From Halichondria panicea (taxonomy: Eukaryota; Porifera; Demospongiae; Suberitida; Halichondriidae), in contig NC_087386.1 in NCBI RefSeq assembly GCF_963675165.1, positions 3,850,169 through 3,914,168 of the forward strand: a stretch of 64,000 bases of DNA. Direction: 5' to 3'. The translations under genes and the position numbers were made by a program. How positions within the stretch are numbered: the stretch's first letter is position 1; each line of letters starts with the position of its first letter. The notes beneath the pieces were generated by a model, which had not been told where the DNA came from, did not search any database, and saw only the letters and a program-made list of their open reading frames with translations. Below are positions 12,990 through 22,508 of this stretch, in pieces.

Positions 12990-14303
12990 TTATGTACTTG
13001 GGCAAGTATTGTTGGGCAAGTATTGATGTTGGTGAAGCCTAACATGAGCAATATAAGCTACACTGTCAGTTCCATGCGTCCTTTTTGTTTTTTTCATTAT
13101 TTGAATGGGAGAATGAATTCCAATCACAGTCGTCAAGGTTGGTCTACAAACAAATTTTGTGACAGGTATGTTCCAGTATTCTTTAACTCTGAGTACATCT
13201 GTTACATTTCCGTCTTTTATACTTGATAACGGTTGTGTTAAGCCACAATCTGGATAATATCTGCGCCACCCAAATTCAACTGATACTATATCATCATTAG
13301 GAAGAAAAAAATTGAGGTAGTAGTGTAAATTAGTCTTGTTCGGTAAACGTGGAATAAAAAAGTCATCAGTATCTAAAAAGAACGCAAATTCATAGATTTC
13401 TTGATAGCGATACAAACAATCATTGTAATTTAGAACTTGGGAATGGTAATAAACCTGCTTTGAGTTGAAGTACGTTTTGCGATACTCGAGTCTCACAAAA
13501 CCTTCTTGAACGTAACTTTCAATAATTTGGAGATTTACATTGTCGCTCATGAATTTCTCTTCAACATATAATTGAACTAAATCAACTCCAATAGTCTTCT
13601 GATATTTCAACCACTCAGTCAACCAAGGTGGTTTGTCATAACATGTTGTACAAACTACAACTTTGTCTTTATAGTCGCTTCTACGTGAAGTGTATGTAAT
13701 GTCAATAGTGCTTGTTATTGCTTCATCAGTTGAGTTTGGAGCTGTACGATAACGGACAAAAACTGTGCTGTTTTCATGGACGTCAAGATCATAACAATCA
13801 ATCATTATCTCCTCATGAGTTAGTTTTGGGTAACGCTCGGTAATCCAGTTAAAGTAAAGAGGAATAATTTTGTATTTTTTAGCATTAATTGTATCAACCC
13901 CACAGCCTTCGATTAGCCCAAGTTTGCGTAATTTTATAGAGGCCTCTACAAAAATTACTGTGGAGTTTTTGTGACCATCTCTCATACGTTTGTCGATGTA
14001 CGCTGATCGAATAATCATCAATGAATTATATTTTGTTGTCGTCGTTGATATAGTATTGACTGTTGTAGATCTAGTATGGATATCTGATTGAACTTGGGTC
14101 AACGTTACCATTTGCATCTGATTAGAAACAGCAGCCTGTGTTTCTGTTGGTGACAAAAACGTAGATATAGTAGCTTGACCATCTCCTGTAGTAAATGGCT
14201 GCACATACCAGTACCACATGACAATCATTAATAGTATCAATGATGAAACAGCAGAAATGATCTTCCTCGGCCTCCTCGACATCTTCAGAATGTCCACAAA
14301 CAT
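12990..14303 (-). CDS. Glycosyltransferase family 92-type protein (intronless)
   Basis: A single 437-aa open frame. After a short cytoplasmic tail (SRRPRK) there is one membrane anchor near residues 15-35 (ISAVSSLILLMIVMWYWYV), so this is a type II Golgi-type protein. A Thr/Ser-rich stem follows. The catalytic half (about 215-400) carries GT92 hallmarks: VVVCTTCYDKPPWLTEWLKY, GVDLVQLYVEE, a DxDD metal-binding motif in FFLDTDDFFIP, and EFGWRRYYPDCG. GT92 enzymes move galactose or related sugars onto glycans. Substrate cannot be told here. The second Met (8 codons in) is an equally good start. It lacks introns, unlike most neighbours, and faces another intronless gene across about 720 bp, which suggests retroposed copies or a lineage-expanded intronless family. 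Confidence 0.85.
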   Translation of the reverse strand: MFVDILKMSRRPRKIISAVSSLILLMIVMWYWYVQPFTTGDGQATISTFLSPTETQAAVSNQMQMVTLTQVQSDIHTRSTTVNTISTTTTKYNSLMIIRSAYIDKRMRDGHKNSTVIFVEASIKLRKLGLIEGCGVDTINAKKYKIIPLYFNWITERYPKLTHEEIMIDCYDLDVHENSTVFVRYRTAPNSTDEAITSTIDITYTSRRSDYKDKVVVCTTCYDKPPWLTEWLKYQKTIGVDLVQLYVEEKFMSDNVNLQIIESYVQEGFVRLEYRKTYFNSKQVYYHSQVLNYNDCLYRYQEIYEFAFFLDTDDFFIPRLPNKTNLHYYLNFFLPNDDIVSVEFGWRRYYPDCGLTQPLSSIKDGNVTDVLRVKEYWNIPVTKFVCRPTLTTVIGIHSPIQIMKKTKRTHGTDSVAYIAHVRLHQHQYLPNNTCPST

Positions 14304-15022
14304 GATTTAATATTAACACACGTACACGTACACACCATGTACCAGATCTATAAACACACTTCAAATTTCTCGCTTACATCTCCACACTAGCTAGCTATAG
14401 CAAACACTGCCACGAGTTTGTTGATTTGTTGGATTATTGGCTAATAGCACTATAATTATTATAAGTATAATAAAAAAGAGGTGTCGAACTATCAATACTT
14501 ACGTACCAAATTATACCTTAAAAATTTGTTGCACGTGATCGTGATCCGCGCCGCCTCAGGCTCTGCTACGTTCAGAGCTGCTCATTGCACATGCACTGAT
14601 AGGAGACGATCTCTTCACAAAAATTATCTGATCCTCTTCACGTACTTAACTTGCACTGCACTGCACTCTCACTGCGCTATGTGCATAGATACTATAAATT
14701 AGCTCGGGAATCTGGGAAATGATCGACCATGATAGTTGCTAAAAAGGATGCCTAAAGTCATATAAATTATGGCCAAGGTCCAAGGGTGCACTGGACGTAC
14801 ATCGGATCCGGATATGATATAATGGATATGGATCCCCCCAACAATTAACAACGGAATATTGTTCCCAACAGCCAACAGCCAAACTCTGGGGAGAGAATCT
14901 TAGTATTAAAAAAACGTAAATATAATAGTCAAAGCATCGGAGTATAAATATACTAAATAAACAGTATTGCGTTGTTCCAAAGAAATGTAATTGACGGATG
15001 ACAGTATTATTATATCTAGGAG
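14304..15022. promoter_or_regulatory. Divergent spacer, possible bidirectional promoter
   Basis: About 720 bp separates the start codons of two divergently transcribed intronless genes. It is AT-rich and contains no coding exon I could support. An in-frame stretch at 14739-15029 on the minus strand has no family resemblance. The promoter role is inferred only from gene orientation. Confidence 0.4.
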
Positions 15023-16330
15023 ATGCCACGGTTATTGCTAAGACGTCTTTTTCTCCTCACTTTTGCTGTTGCTGTGGTGATATACGTAACTTTATTACAA
15101 ACGTTAAGATGTCCTCTCAAAGAATCTGATCATTTGCCTATGGAATCGTCCATGGTAGAATACCCGGCACTGGATACTAGAGGATATATGGTATCATTTC
15201 GTTTTTATGAGCAACAAACTCAAGGACTACATAATCTGATACAATTTCAGTGCGTTGCTTATTCATATGGCTTAAGAGTTGTGGAGCCTTTCGTAACAAA
15301 TTCAATGTTTACCATCCCATTTCAAGATTTTTTACAACATCAACCAGAGGAGTATCTGAAGCTAGGTGACCTAATTGATATAAAAATGCTTCATAAGAAT
15401 ACATCTGCAACATATCCACCACTTTCAAGCTGGGATAATTTTCTGAAAGTAGCTCCAAGAAATGTGATCATTAACTGTATCCGATACAGAAACCCACCCA
15501 TAATACACTTGCCAAAGCCTGGTTTCAACTTTCGTACTGGATGCACTCCCCAATGCTACAAGAAGTTTAATGCTACATTAACATTTCTGTCAAAACATGG
15601 CTTCAAACTAGTGAGAAAATCTTGTTCAAATTTTGTTGATTATCCTGGAAGTGTTTCTGTGGACGATTTCGGTGAAAATATTTTTGGGAAACACAATCCT
15701 GCAAATGTGACAGTTATAATCAATGAATTCCGAGGGTTGTTTGGACTTTATCGATTACCTCTGAGGTCACCTTGTGGACTTACCCGTGAATCATCTAAAA
15801 TGACCGTTTTCCCAAGCTTACGGATAATGAATGATGCCAGAGCTTATTCTCAACAAACTTTCAAAGGACAGCTATATGTAGGTGTCGTTGCTAGAGTCGA
15901 GCGGATTATCCTGCACTTACACTATAAAATTGAACAATGTGCTGCAGAAGTAAAAGGTATCCTGAAGCGCTTAGCAACTGAGAAAGGATTGTCAAATGTT
16001 TTCTTAGCCCTTGATGTGGGGAAATTCGGGAGCCGTGGTGCAAATCAGGCAAATCTTTTGCCTAAAGGTAAAGTTTTGTTTGATGCCATCTATGGCAATG
16101 AAAAGTGGGCGTTTGAAGAATGGGAACGAAGTTTTTCAGATATTTCTTCTAGCGACAATGCTGCCTATGTGGCCAATCTTCAACGAACTCTTGTTGCGAA
16201 GGCGGAGTGCTTGATAATGATTGGAGGGGGTGGTTTTCAGGGGCAGGCTCGGAACTTGTACGAAAGGTTTCATCCCGAAACTTCTCATCAGTGCGTGTAT
16301 AGAGTGTGTAATTTAGAACGGACTCCCTAG
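15023..16330 (+). CDS. Type II membrane protein, possibly O-fucosyltransferase-like (intronless)
   Basis: A single 435-aa open frame. An N-terminal basic patch (RLLLRRL) is followed by one membrane span near residues 8-27 (FLLTFAVAVVIYVTLLQTL), then a lumenal domain with several N-glycosylation sequons. Notable stretches are GLHNLIQFQCVAYSYGLRVV near residue 70, YVGVVARVERIILH near residue 290, and the C-terminal VAKAECLIMIGGGGFQGQAR. The general layout (sugar-nucleotide-like GGGGFQ near the C-terminus, an Arg-containing VVARVER strand, type II anchor) resembles GDP-fucose O-fucosyltransferase-fold proteins. I infer this from motif order and am not certain. The gene is intact and intronless like its divergent neighbour. 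Confidence 0.6.
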   Translation: MPRLLLRRLFLLTFAVAVVIYVTLLQTLRCPLKESDHLPMESSMVEYPALDTRGYMVSFRFYEQQTQGLHNLIQFQCVAYSYGLRVVEPFVTNSMFTIPFQDFLQHQPEEYLKLGDLIDIKMLHKNTSATYPPLSSWDNFLKVAPRNVIINCIRYRNPPIIHLPKPGFNFRTGCTPQCYKKFNATLTFLSKHGFKLVRKSCSNFVDYPGSVSVDDFGENIFGKHNPANVTVIINEFRGLFGLYRLPLRSPCGLTRESSKMTVFPSLRIMNDARAYSQQTFKGQLYVGVVARVERIILHLHYKIEQCAAEVKGILKRLATEKGLSNVFLALDVGKFGSRGANQANLLPKGKVLFDAIYGNEKWAFEEWERSFSDISSSDNAAYVANLQRTLVAKAECLIMIGGGGFQGQARNLYERFHPETSHQCVYRVCNLERTP

Positions 16331-17263
16331 AATAGTAAGTACACTAAAGAATTATTGGTTTTCATTTCAAGAAGTTGCTCCTGTATTGTGGCCCCATACC
16401 TTGGTCCCCAAACTAACTCTTGCATGTTTCGTTCAAATCCAACGTCAGATGACTAGATGTACATAACATAATAATCTACACACTACGTGTAGGTAATTAT
16501 AAGTGAGTGGGCAGATCAAAGCAATCCAGTGCTCTGTATATGGCATGTTGCATCACTACCATAGCAAACATATATTGCTATATGGCATATTGCACTACGA
16601 CAGGAGTGCATGAATACGATTATATGGACTGTGTAAAAATGCAGTAGATATTGAGAAAGAAATCTACTTTTTGGGTCTTGTGCCCCACCCTCCTACCCAA
16701 TAACTCAGGCTACTACATTGTACCTTTCCGATTTGTTGTGGGAACAAAACCTAAGAATTTACTATGGAATTCATGAATACACTAAAAACACACGTCTTTT
16801 TATAGGGAAAAAACTTGACCAATCAGAAGAATTTGACGTCATTGGGCAAAAAATTAGTTATTGCAGGCGCCCTCAGGCATTATGTTGCTCCAGTGCAATA
16901 TATGGCATGTTGCACTCGTGCTGGGCAATAACTAATGCAAATTGTCATCTGATACCATAGTTATACTTCTATGTCTATATAGAGTATATAGAGTAAGACA
17001 GTAGTAGCAGTAGCCGATTGGCTGGCCCACGATAGGCTAGGCACGGTGCAGCTAATTTTGATTAACGCTAGCGATTTGGGCCCCCCCAACCCCTATTTCA
17101 CTAGCACTTTGAGGCCCCTCCAGCGATATGGGGCCATCACTATAACTTGCAGCGTATAATTATAGTAAGTTATACCTATGCTTGCTTCAGAAGAGTTTGG
17201 TATCACCATGACTTGCAGGACTGGGGCTATTAGTGTTGATATCTAAATTTGTGCCCCTGTTAC

Positions 17264-17443
17264 GAGACCAGCCGTTCGTTATCTGAAAGAACGCCTGGTC
17301 AAGTTCCAATGTAGCACTCGTGCGTTCTAGTGGTCCAGGAATTTCTTGGACCGCACAAGGTGTATTACCTATGAATATCGTTATGATACTGTAAAACGCT
17401 GACTCAGCTAGACAATTTGGCCGAAAACGAACGGCTGGTCTCG
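17264..17443. mobile_element. Short inverted-repeat element
   Basis: The ends CGAGACCAGCCGTTCG and CGAACGGCTGGTCTCG are exact inverted copies of 16 bp about 180 bp apart. No coding capacity. Probable MITE. Confidence 0.5.
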
Positions 17444-17828
17444 AGGCTATGTTACAAGTGTATAGTTTCAAATTTGTTCCCTGGTTCAATGATCAGTTTC
17501 AAGTACAGAGTCACATAAAAATATGCATAATAGAAACAAAGATGAGCAGGGTCTCTTCACATCTACTATAATAGTACGAGGGCCTTGCTCTACAGAAGAG
17601 ACCAAGGACTAATTCTACAGATAGAAGTATATACGAGTCGAGGACGCCAGGGTCTAACAGCGTCGTTCTCATGAAGGCCTCGATCTTGCATGCATAAAAA
17701 TGATATATACCGTGTATATAGGCCTATACTTATTACAACCCTCTAATATGCGACATGGACATTCACATACCAAATCGCAAATTTTGCACCTCACCAAAAT
17801 GTCCCACTATCAGTACCTTAATGTTACT

Positions 17829-18068
17829 ATTATAGAGGGTAGTAATTTTCTCTGCTTTTAGGGTATTAATTTTGGCGGATTTGTAGCAAATTCATTACCA
17901 CAATAATTATATCTCAAAAGATGTAGGTACAGATGAAAAAAGGGCTAGCTTGCTTAGCATACTCTCAAAAGTAATTACATTACACAAAAGTACATTTTAA
18001 TTGCGTTTTATTATTAGCGGGTACTTAATTTAGCGTTAATTACAAATAAAGTTAGTACCCGTTTATAA
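17829..18068. mobile_element. Inverted-repeat element R2, short copy
   Basis: It shares both ends and the interior GATTTGTAGCAAATTCATTA block with the 1.1-kb copy in the ABHD16A intron at 4762-5903, but has lost most of the middle. This supports an interspersed non-autonomous family. Confidence 0.55.
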
Positions 18069-18322
18069 AAAAATGTAATAGGGTACCCTATTTCTAGTTC
18101 AAGAAGCTAAGGAACTTGCTGGTATAAAGCATTCTTTCATGCTTTACTCTACGCCAGTATCAGAATGGTAGTATGATTAGCAGTTAGGCAATATCATAAT
18201 GAAAGAGATCTCTACCATAATATATATTGGACATCAAATATACATGTACAGTAAAACAACAGTGATCCCACGGTCATTTTCTCTAAAATTCATATAGTGA
18301 AAGGATGGTACTAACTTATGGA

Positions 18323-20885
18323 TCAGCAATCCCAGTGGGATCTCGGCTCAATAGCTTGAAATTCATCATCAAACCTCACTGTTACATAGGCTACTTGGGG
18401 AGGTTAACTCGATCAGGTTGGTTGCCGTCTTCCATAACAGTTTTAAATTAAAATATTCAAAAGAGATGTGAGCTTGCTAGAGAGCACAACACATAGCTAC
18501 ACTGAATGTAAGTCAAGAGCCTAAACGTAAACAATGCATGCCACACACAAGTAACAGATCTCAGAGTATAAACTATATCATTACGGTGCACTATTCCTCA
18601 GTGTAAGCCACGTCATAAGCGGTCACACAAATAATATCACAAACTTTGTAACAGCCACAATACTTATTGAACTACAACACATGCACCCACTGAAGTATCG
18701 ATTCAATTTGTGATGATAATTATTACATGTGGCATGTGGCAAAAGAAAAAGACACTGATGTTCAGTCTTGGCCGTAAGCTTGTAATATCATTATTTCATC
18801 CGTTGGTCTGTGTAGTTATGTAGAAAGCAATTAATAACATGTATAGGGGGGGGGGCACCCACCTGTCATTAGCACCTGTCTCCACCATGCTCATCTTCTT
18901 GACGACTGCAATGCCTTCACACACGCGTCCAAATATGGTATGCTTGCCTAACATGTGCACGTATATCAAGAACAAACGAACATCTATAACTAAGGAATAT
19001 TCTTTTCGTTTTTAGTCAAAATAATACCGTATTTGATGTAACTACAGCGCCAGAAAAAATTCAATTTCTGAGTGGCGCATCTCGGCCCAGGTGGCGCTTA
19101 TGTTCTACAGCTACATGTTGTATAGACATTAATGTAACTATACAACAGCGCCAGAAAAATTAATTCCGTTTCTGAGTGAAAAATTGCATTTAGCCGAGGT
19201 GGTGCCTAAAATATAATTATGGTGGCACTTATGTTCTAGAGCTACATGTAGTATAGACATTTTAGAGAAAATGGGCGGGGTCTAGGTCAGTTTCACTTGC
19301 TAGCTAGTTGCACGTTGAGAGCTGACTCTTGAACAACATTCATTGACAGAACTGTTCAATAGTGTGAAGGAAGACAAAGATGCAGGATGATTGTCTTACA
19401 AGCCTGCCAGAAAATAATAATTACAGCAACGGTAGCGCTTTTTTTAGGGCCTCATGTAGCTCTTAACTTATGGTGGCGATATGGTGGCGCTGTAATTACA
19501 TCAATATACGGTAATAATATAATTATACTGTATAGCGGGTAATTTTTGGGTGGCCAAAAATTCGCAGTTTTCATGGTTAAATCTCTGAGCACGAATATGA
19601 AGCGATTATTGACCACCTTTACCTGCAGTACAAGCAGCAATCACAATAATAACGAACTGAATAGACCACAAATGTTTTTGACCCCCGGAAATTACCCACT
19701 ATACGAAAGAGTTATTAAGTAGCTGTCTAAATATGTAAGTCCTGTCTGTAGCAAATCAAAATGCTAACCGTTAAGCCACTGAGTTGGTCCGAGTGTTATA
19801 AAAAACTGACTTCCGTTCGTGTTGGGGCCACTGTATGCATGTATACACATGTACAAGCCGATCACTATGAACAAAATTGCACCTGTTTGCCATAGAAATG
19901 ATACCCGCCCCAGTGTGCTTTAGGTCCTGGTGAATCTCATCCTCAAAATGATCGCTGGATGTGATAATCAAGTAAACAATCAGGTAAAGATACATGTACA
20001 TACTTATTGTTCAAGCAGGGGCGCTAGCAATGAGGCGTGCCTCTTGAACTATTGAACTTTCAAGTGTCATGTGACTCACCTCACTAGTTTTTAATAGCTC
20101 TGGCTAGCTAGGTTTGCTACCTTCCAACATGCTGATGAAGAAAAGAGAAGAGCAGGTAAACAGCAATCATTGCTATTTATCTGAGCTTCTACACGCTAAT
20201 TAGTGGGTATGGCTTCAAGTCAAAAATGTTTCGGTCTATCTCCTACTGTCAATTAAGCCACCATTCCACTATTTTTGCTCAAAAAATGGATAAATCTACA
20301 GCTGTACAAAAACAAATTCCATTGATACATAATTTATAGCCTAGCATGGATTGCAATTTCTGCATGAGCACGGACAAATTAGAGTAGCTACATGTACAAG
20401 GACAAGGTACAAAGTATGGTATTACTTTAAGCTACCAGCAATACCAACCCATATATGGAGGAGCCTCCTCTCCCAGTACCCGTCGGATCTCCTCCTTGAA
20501 TCATGAAGTCCTACCAGTAAAAAGAAGATTATAGGTTAACAGCCCTCTGACAACTAACCTTAATGATCCTGTGAAATATGCAGCCAGCGTAGTACCCAGA
20601 GTTTGCCTGTAGATACACAAAGTTACACGTAAGCTAGCCTCATTCCCTCTAAAATAACACTAGTTGGCGACCTAGCGTTATTTTAGAGACAACATTTAAT
20701 GATGAGGTGTTGCTTACCAATTCAGTGAAATTCTTACATGTCTTAGGTGCATGTTTCCAATACAGCTCAATTTTAATGTCTCCCTGCATGTTCGTTTTTT
20801 AAAAGGCTGCATAAAAATACACATGTAACCCACCAGTCCTTACCATTGTGGTCTCTAACAGTATTTTACTCGGTTGATTCATCAT
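18323..20885 (-). CDS. PPIL1: PPIL1-type cyclophilin (peptidyl-prolyl cis-trans isomerase)
   Basis: Eight phase-consistent exons on the minus strand encode about 162 aa (human PPIL1 166): 20885-20844, 20783-20718, 20606-20559, 20510-20449, 19954-19883, 19830-19769, 18947-18863 and 18374-18323. The single domain is a complete cyclophilin barrel. Visible catalytic motifs are FHRIIKDFMIQGGDPTGTGR (catalytic Arg), GSQFFITLGPTQWLNGKHT (active-site Trp) and IFGRVCEG. In other animals PPIL1 is a spliceosome (SKIP-associated) cyclophilin acting in the nucleus. The last exon (RFDDEFQAIEPRSHWDC) is diverged from the usual VDDVKI tail but splices in phase. The N-terminus is shorter than in human. An inverted-repeat element occupies the intron at 19025-19512. 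Confidence 0.9.
19025..19512. mobile_element. Inverted-repeat element in a PPIL1 intron
   Basis: Its left end is TACCGTATTTGATGTAACTA and its right end is the inverted relative (TAATTACATCAATATACGGTA region). A related copy lies at 21363-21764, with ends TACCGTAATTGATGTAATTA and CATCAATTACGGTA. Both contain CTACAGCTACATGT/TGTAGAACATAAGCG-type interiors. Another inverted pair (GCGGGTAATTT / AAATTACCCACTATA) follows at about 19530-19705. Confidence 0.6.
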
Positions 20886-21362
20886 TGCCCCTCTAATCAG
20901 AGCATTGCCTAGGCGCCTGTATTATAATTATTTGGTAGAAAAGATTCCAAATTTAGCGCACCAGAGGTCGAAGTTCACCTAAAGAAACATGGTAGGATAG
21001 AGGGCGGCGACGCTTGACTATATCTAAAGGCGTGGTTTACTTTGACCTCAAGTTAGAAAACAAAATGCAAAGGCAGTTTACTTAGAGATATATAGTCAGT
21101 AGTATAGAGTAGTACCAGACACTGGACCTGAAAGTGAGTTTGAGTATGAATTCCTGTTTTGCACCTTCCAACTGTAGGTAGGTCTACGTAGACCTACGTG
21201 TGCACAAAACATATTAAATACGCTGCTTAGAGATTGGTAAGATGTTTGTTTTTCTCTGTGGACGTACGTGTATCGACCTTATCAATTTAGCCTTGAGTAT
21301 TATAAACACGTGGGTGGATCATCTATATTTTTTATGTATGTACCTGGTCCTATAAATTACTA

Positions 21363-21764
21363 TACCGTAATTGATGTAATTACAGCGTCACCATAATTTA
21401 AGTGCCATGTCAGCATCAGCATAATTGCCTAAAAGAAGCGCCTACTGTTGCTGGAATTATTCGGCTCGTTTGAGACATCAAAGCAATCATCCTGCATCTT
21501 CAATTCGACTTCCTACACATTTTGAACAGTTGTCTTACTCATAGCTATATACAGTCAATGAATGTTCCCGAGTCAGCTCTCAATGGTGCAGCAAGCTAGT
21601 AGTGAAAGTGAGCTAGACTACGCCCATTTTCTCTAAAGTGTCTATACTAGCTGTAGAACATAAGCGCCAGCTGGACTGAACGCAACTTTTTGTGTTCTAA
21701 AAGATACGTCACTCAGAAGTGGAATTAATTTTTCGGGTGCTGTATACATACATCAATTACGGTA
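21363..21764. mobile_element. MITE-like element, TACCGTAATTGATG ends
   Basis: Perfect short inverted ends (TACCGTAATTGATG / CATCAATTACGGTA) bound 402 bp without an ORF. It is related to the element at 19025-19512. Confidence 0.65.
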
Positions 21765-22052
21765 GTTTAAAATACGTACCAGATAAGATATTACAGTATA
21801 CAAGAAGTGCAGAGAATGCTATAATTTCTTTGCTCTTGGAGAGGTGGGTGAACAAATAGGTGCTTAGCAGTTTTGTTCAATTATTCACCCTTAAGAAATC
21901 AAAACTCTTATTCGTCTCCCATGCATGGCATACTAGCTGGGCAGAGCCCGGCCAACAGTTCTGCCCAGCTAGGTATGTGCTAGGTATGGTGCAGTACAAT
22001 AATATATTAAGAGACACTGTAATTATATATTTGCAACTTGTTCACTCGAGAC

Positions 22053-22272
22053 TACCGTATAGCGCGAAATTTTCGAGGGGCTTAATTTTCGCGGATTTCG
22101 TGGGTTAGAATTCTACACGAAAATTAAGTCTTTGAAAATTGTTCTTTAATTGCAAATATTTAAAGGCGTGGCTTCCGGTAAGCAGTCATTCCGCGAATAT
22201 TGTGCAACGAAATGGCTTTTAGAGGCCAATCCACGAAATATAAGTGCCTCGAAAATTTCGCGCTATACGGTA
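22053..22272. mobile_element. MITE-like element, TACCGTATAGCGCGAAA ends
   Basis: The ends are inverted copies of TACCGTATAGCGCGAAATTT, followed inside by TTCGAGG / CCTCGAA. Related elements with TACCGTATAGCGGG ends lie at 46131-46278, and a diverged relative lies at about 24943-25137. All are under 250 bp and non-coding. Confidence 0.7.
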
Positions 22273-22508
22273 TATATTTTGTAATTGATTGCAGCTGTGA
22301 TTGCAACTGTTTGTTCAAGTACATCGTAGTTAGGTTGAGTTGAAGATAAATCTTTCCATGCATTGTGTCTGTTTCCTGGTAACCAAGTGTAACCAATACT
22401 GTTAAAATAATCCATTTGTCTATATCCAGGGAACTATTTTGTTTTGCTTTTCTTGTAATAGAAATAAATAATCTCGTCTAAAGAACCTAAGAGATTTCTG
22501 AAGGTGCA

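Larger units (their letters stand above)
16331..18322. other. Intergenic region with repeats, no gene seen
   Basis: It contains an inverted repeat at 17264-17443 (see its own entry), the short R2-type element at 17829-18068 and scattered ATATGGCATGTTGCA repeats around 16540-16915. The open frame at 17187-17489 (minus) spans the inverted repeat and has no protein-family features. Confidence 0.6.
20886..22508. other. Intergenic region between PPIL1 and RABGAP1 with two MITE-like elements
   Basis: PPIL1 (-) and RABGAP1 (+) are divergent across 1.6 kb. The spacer holds the TACCGTAATTGATG element at 21363-21764 and a second inverted-repeat element at 22053-22272. No coding exon is supported. The 82-aa frame at 21860-22108 overlaps the second element. 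Confidence 0.6.

Noticed and set aside
17187-17489. 100-codon open frame on the minus strand
   Set aside because: It spans an inverted-repeat element and shows no domain, signal or family resemblance.
22160-22396. 78-codon minus-strand frame near the RABGAP1 start
   Set aside because: It overlaps the MITE at 22053-22272, and part of its sequence is the terminal repeat.
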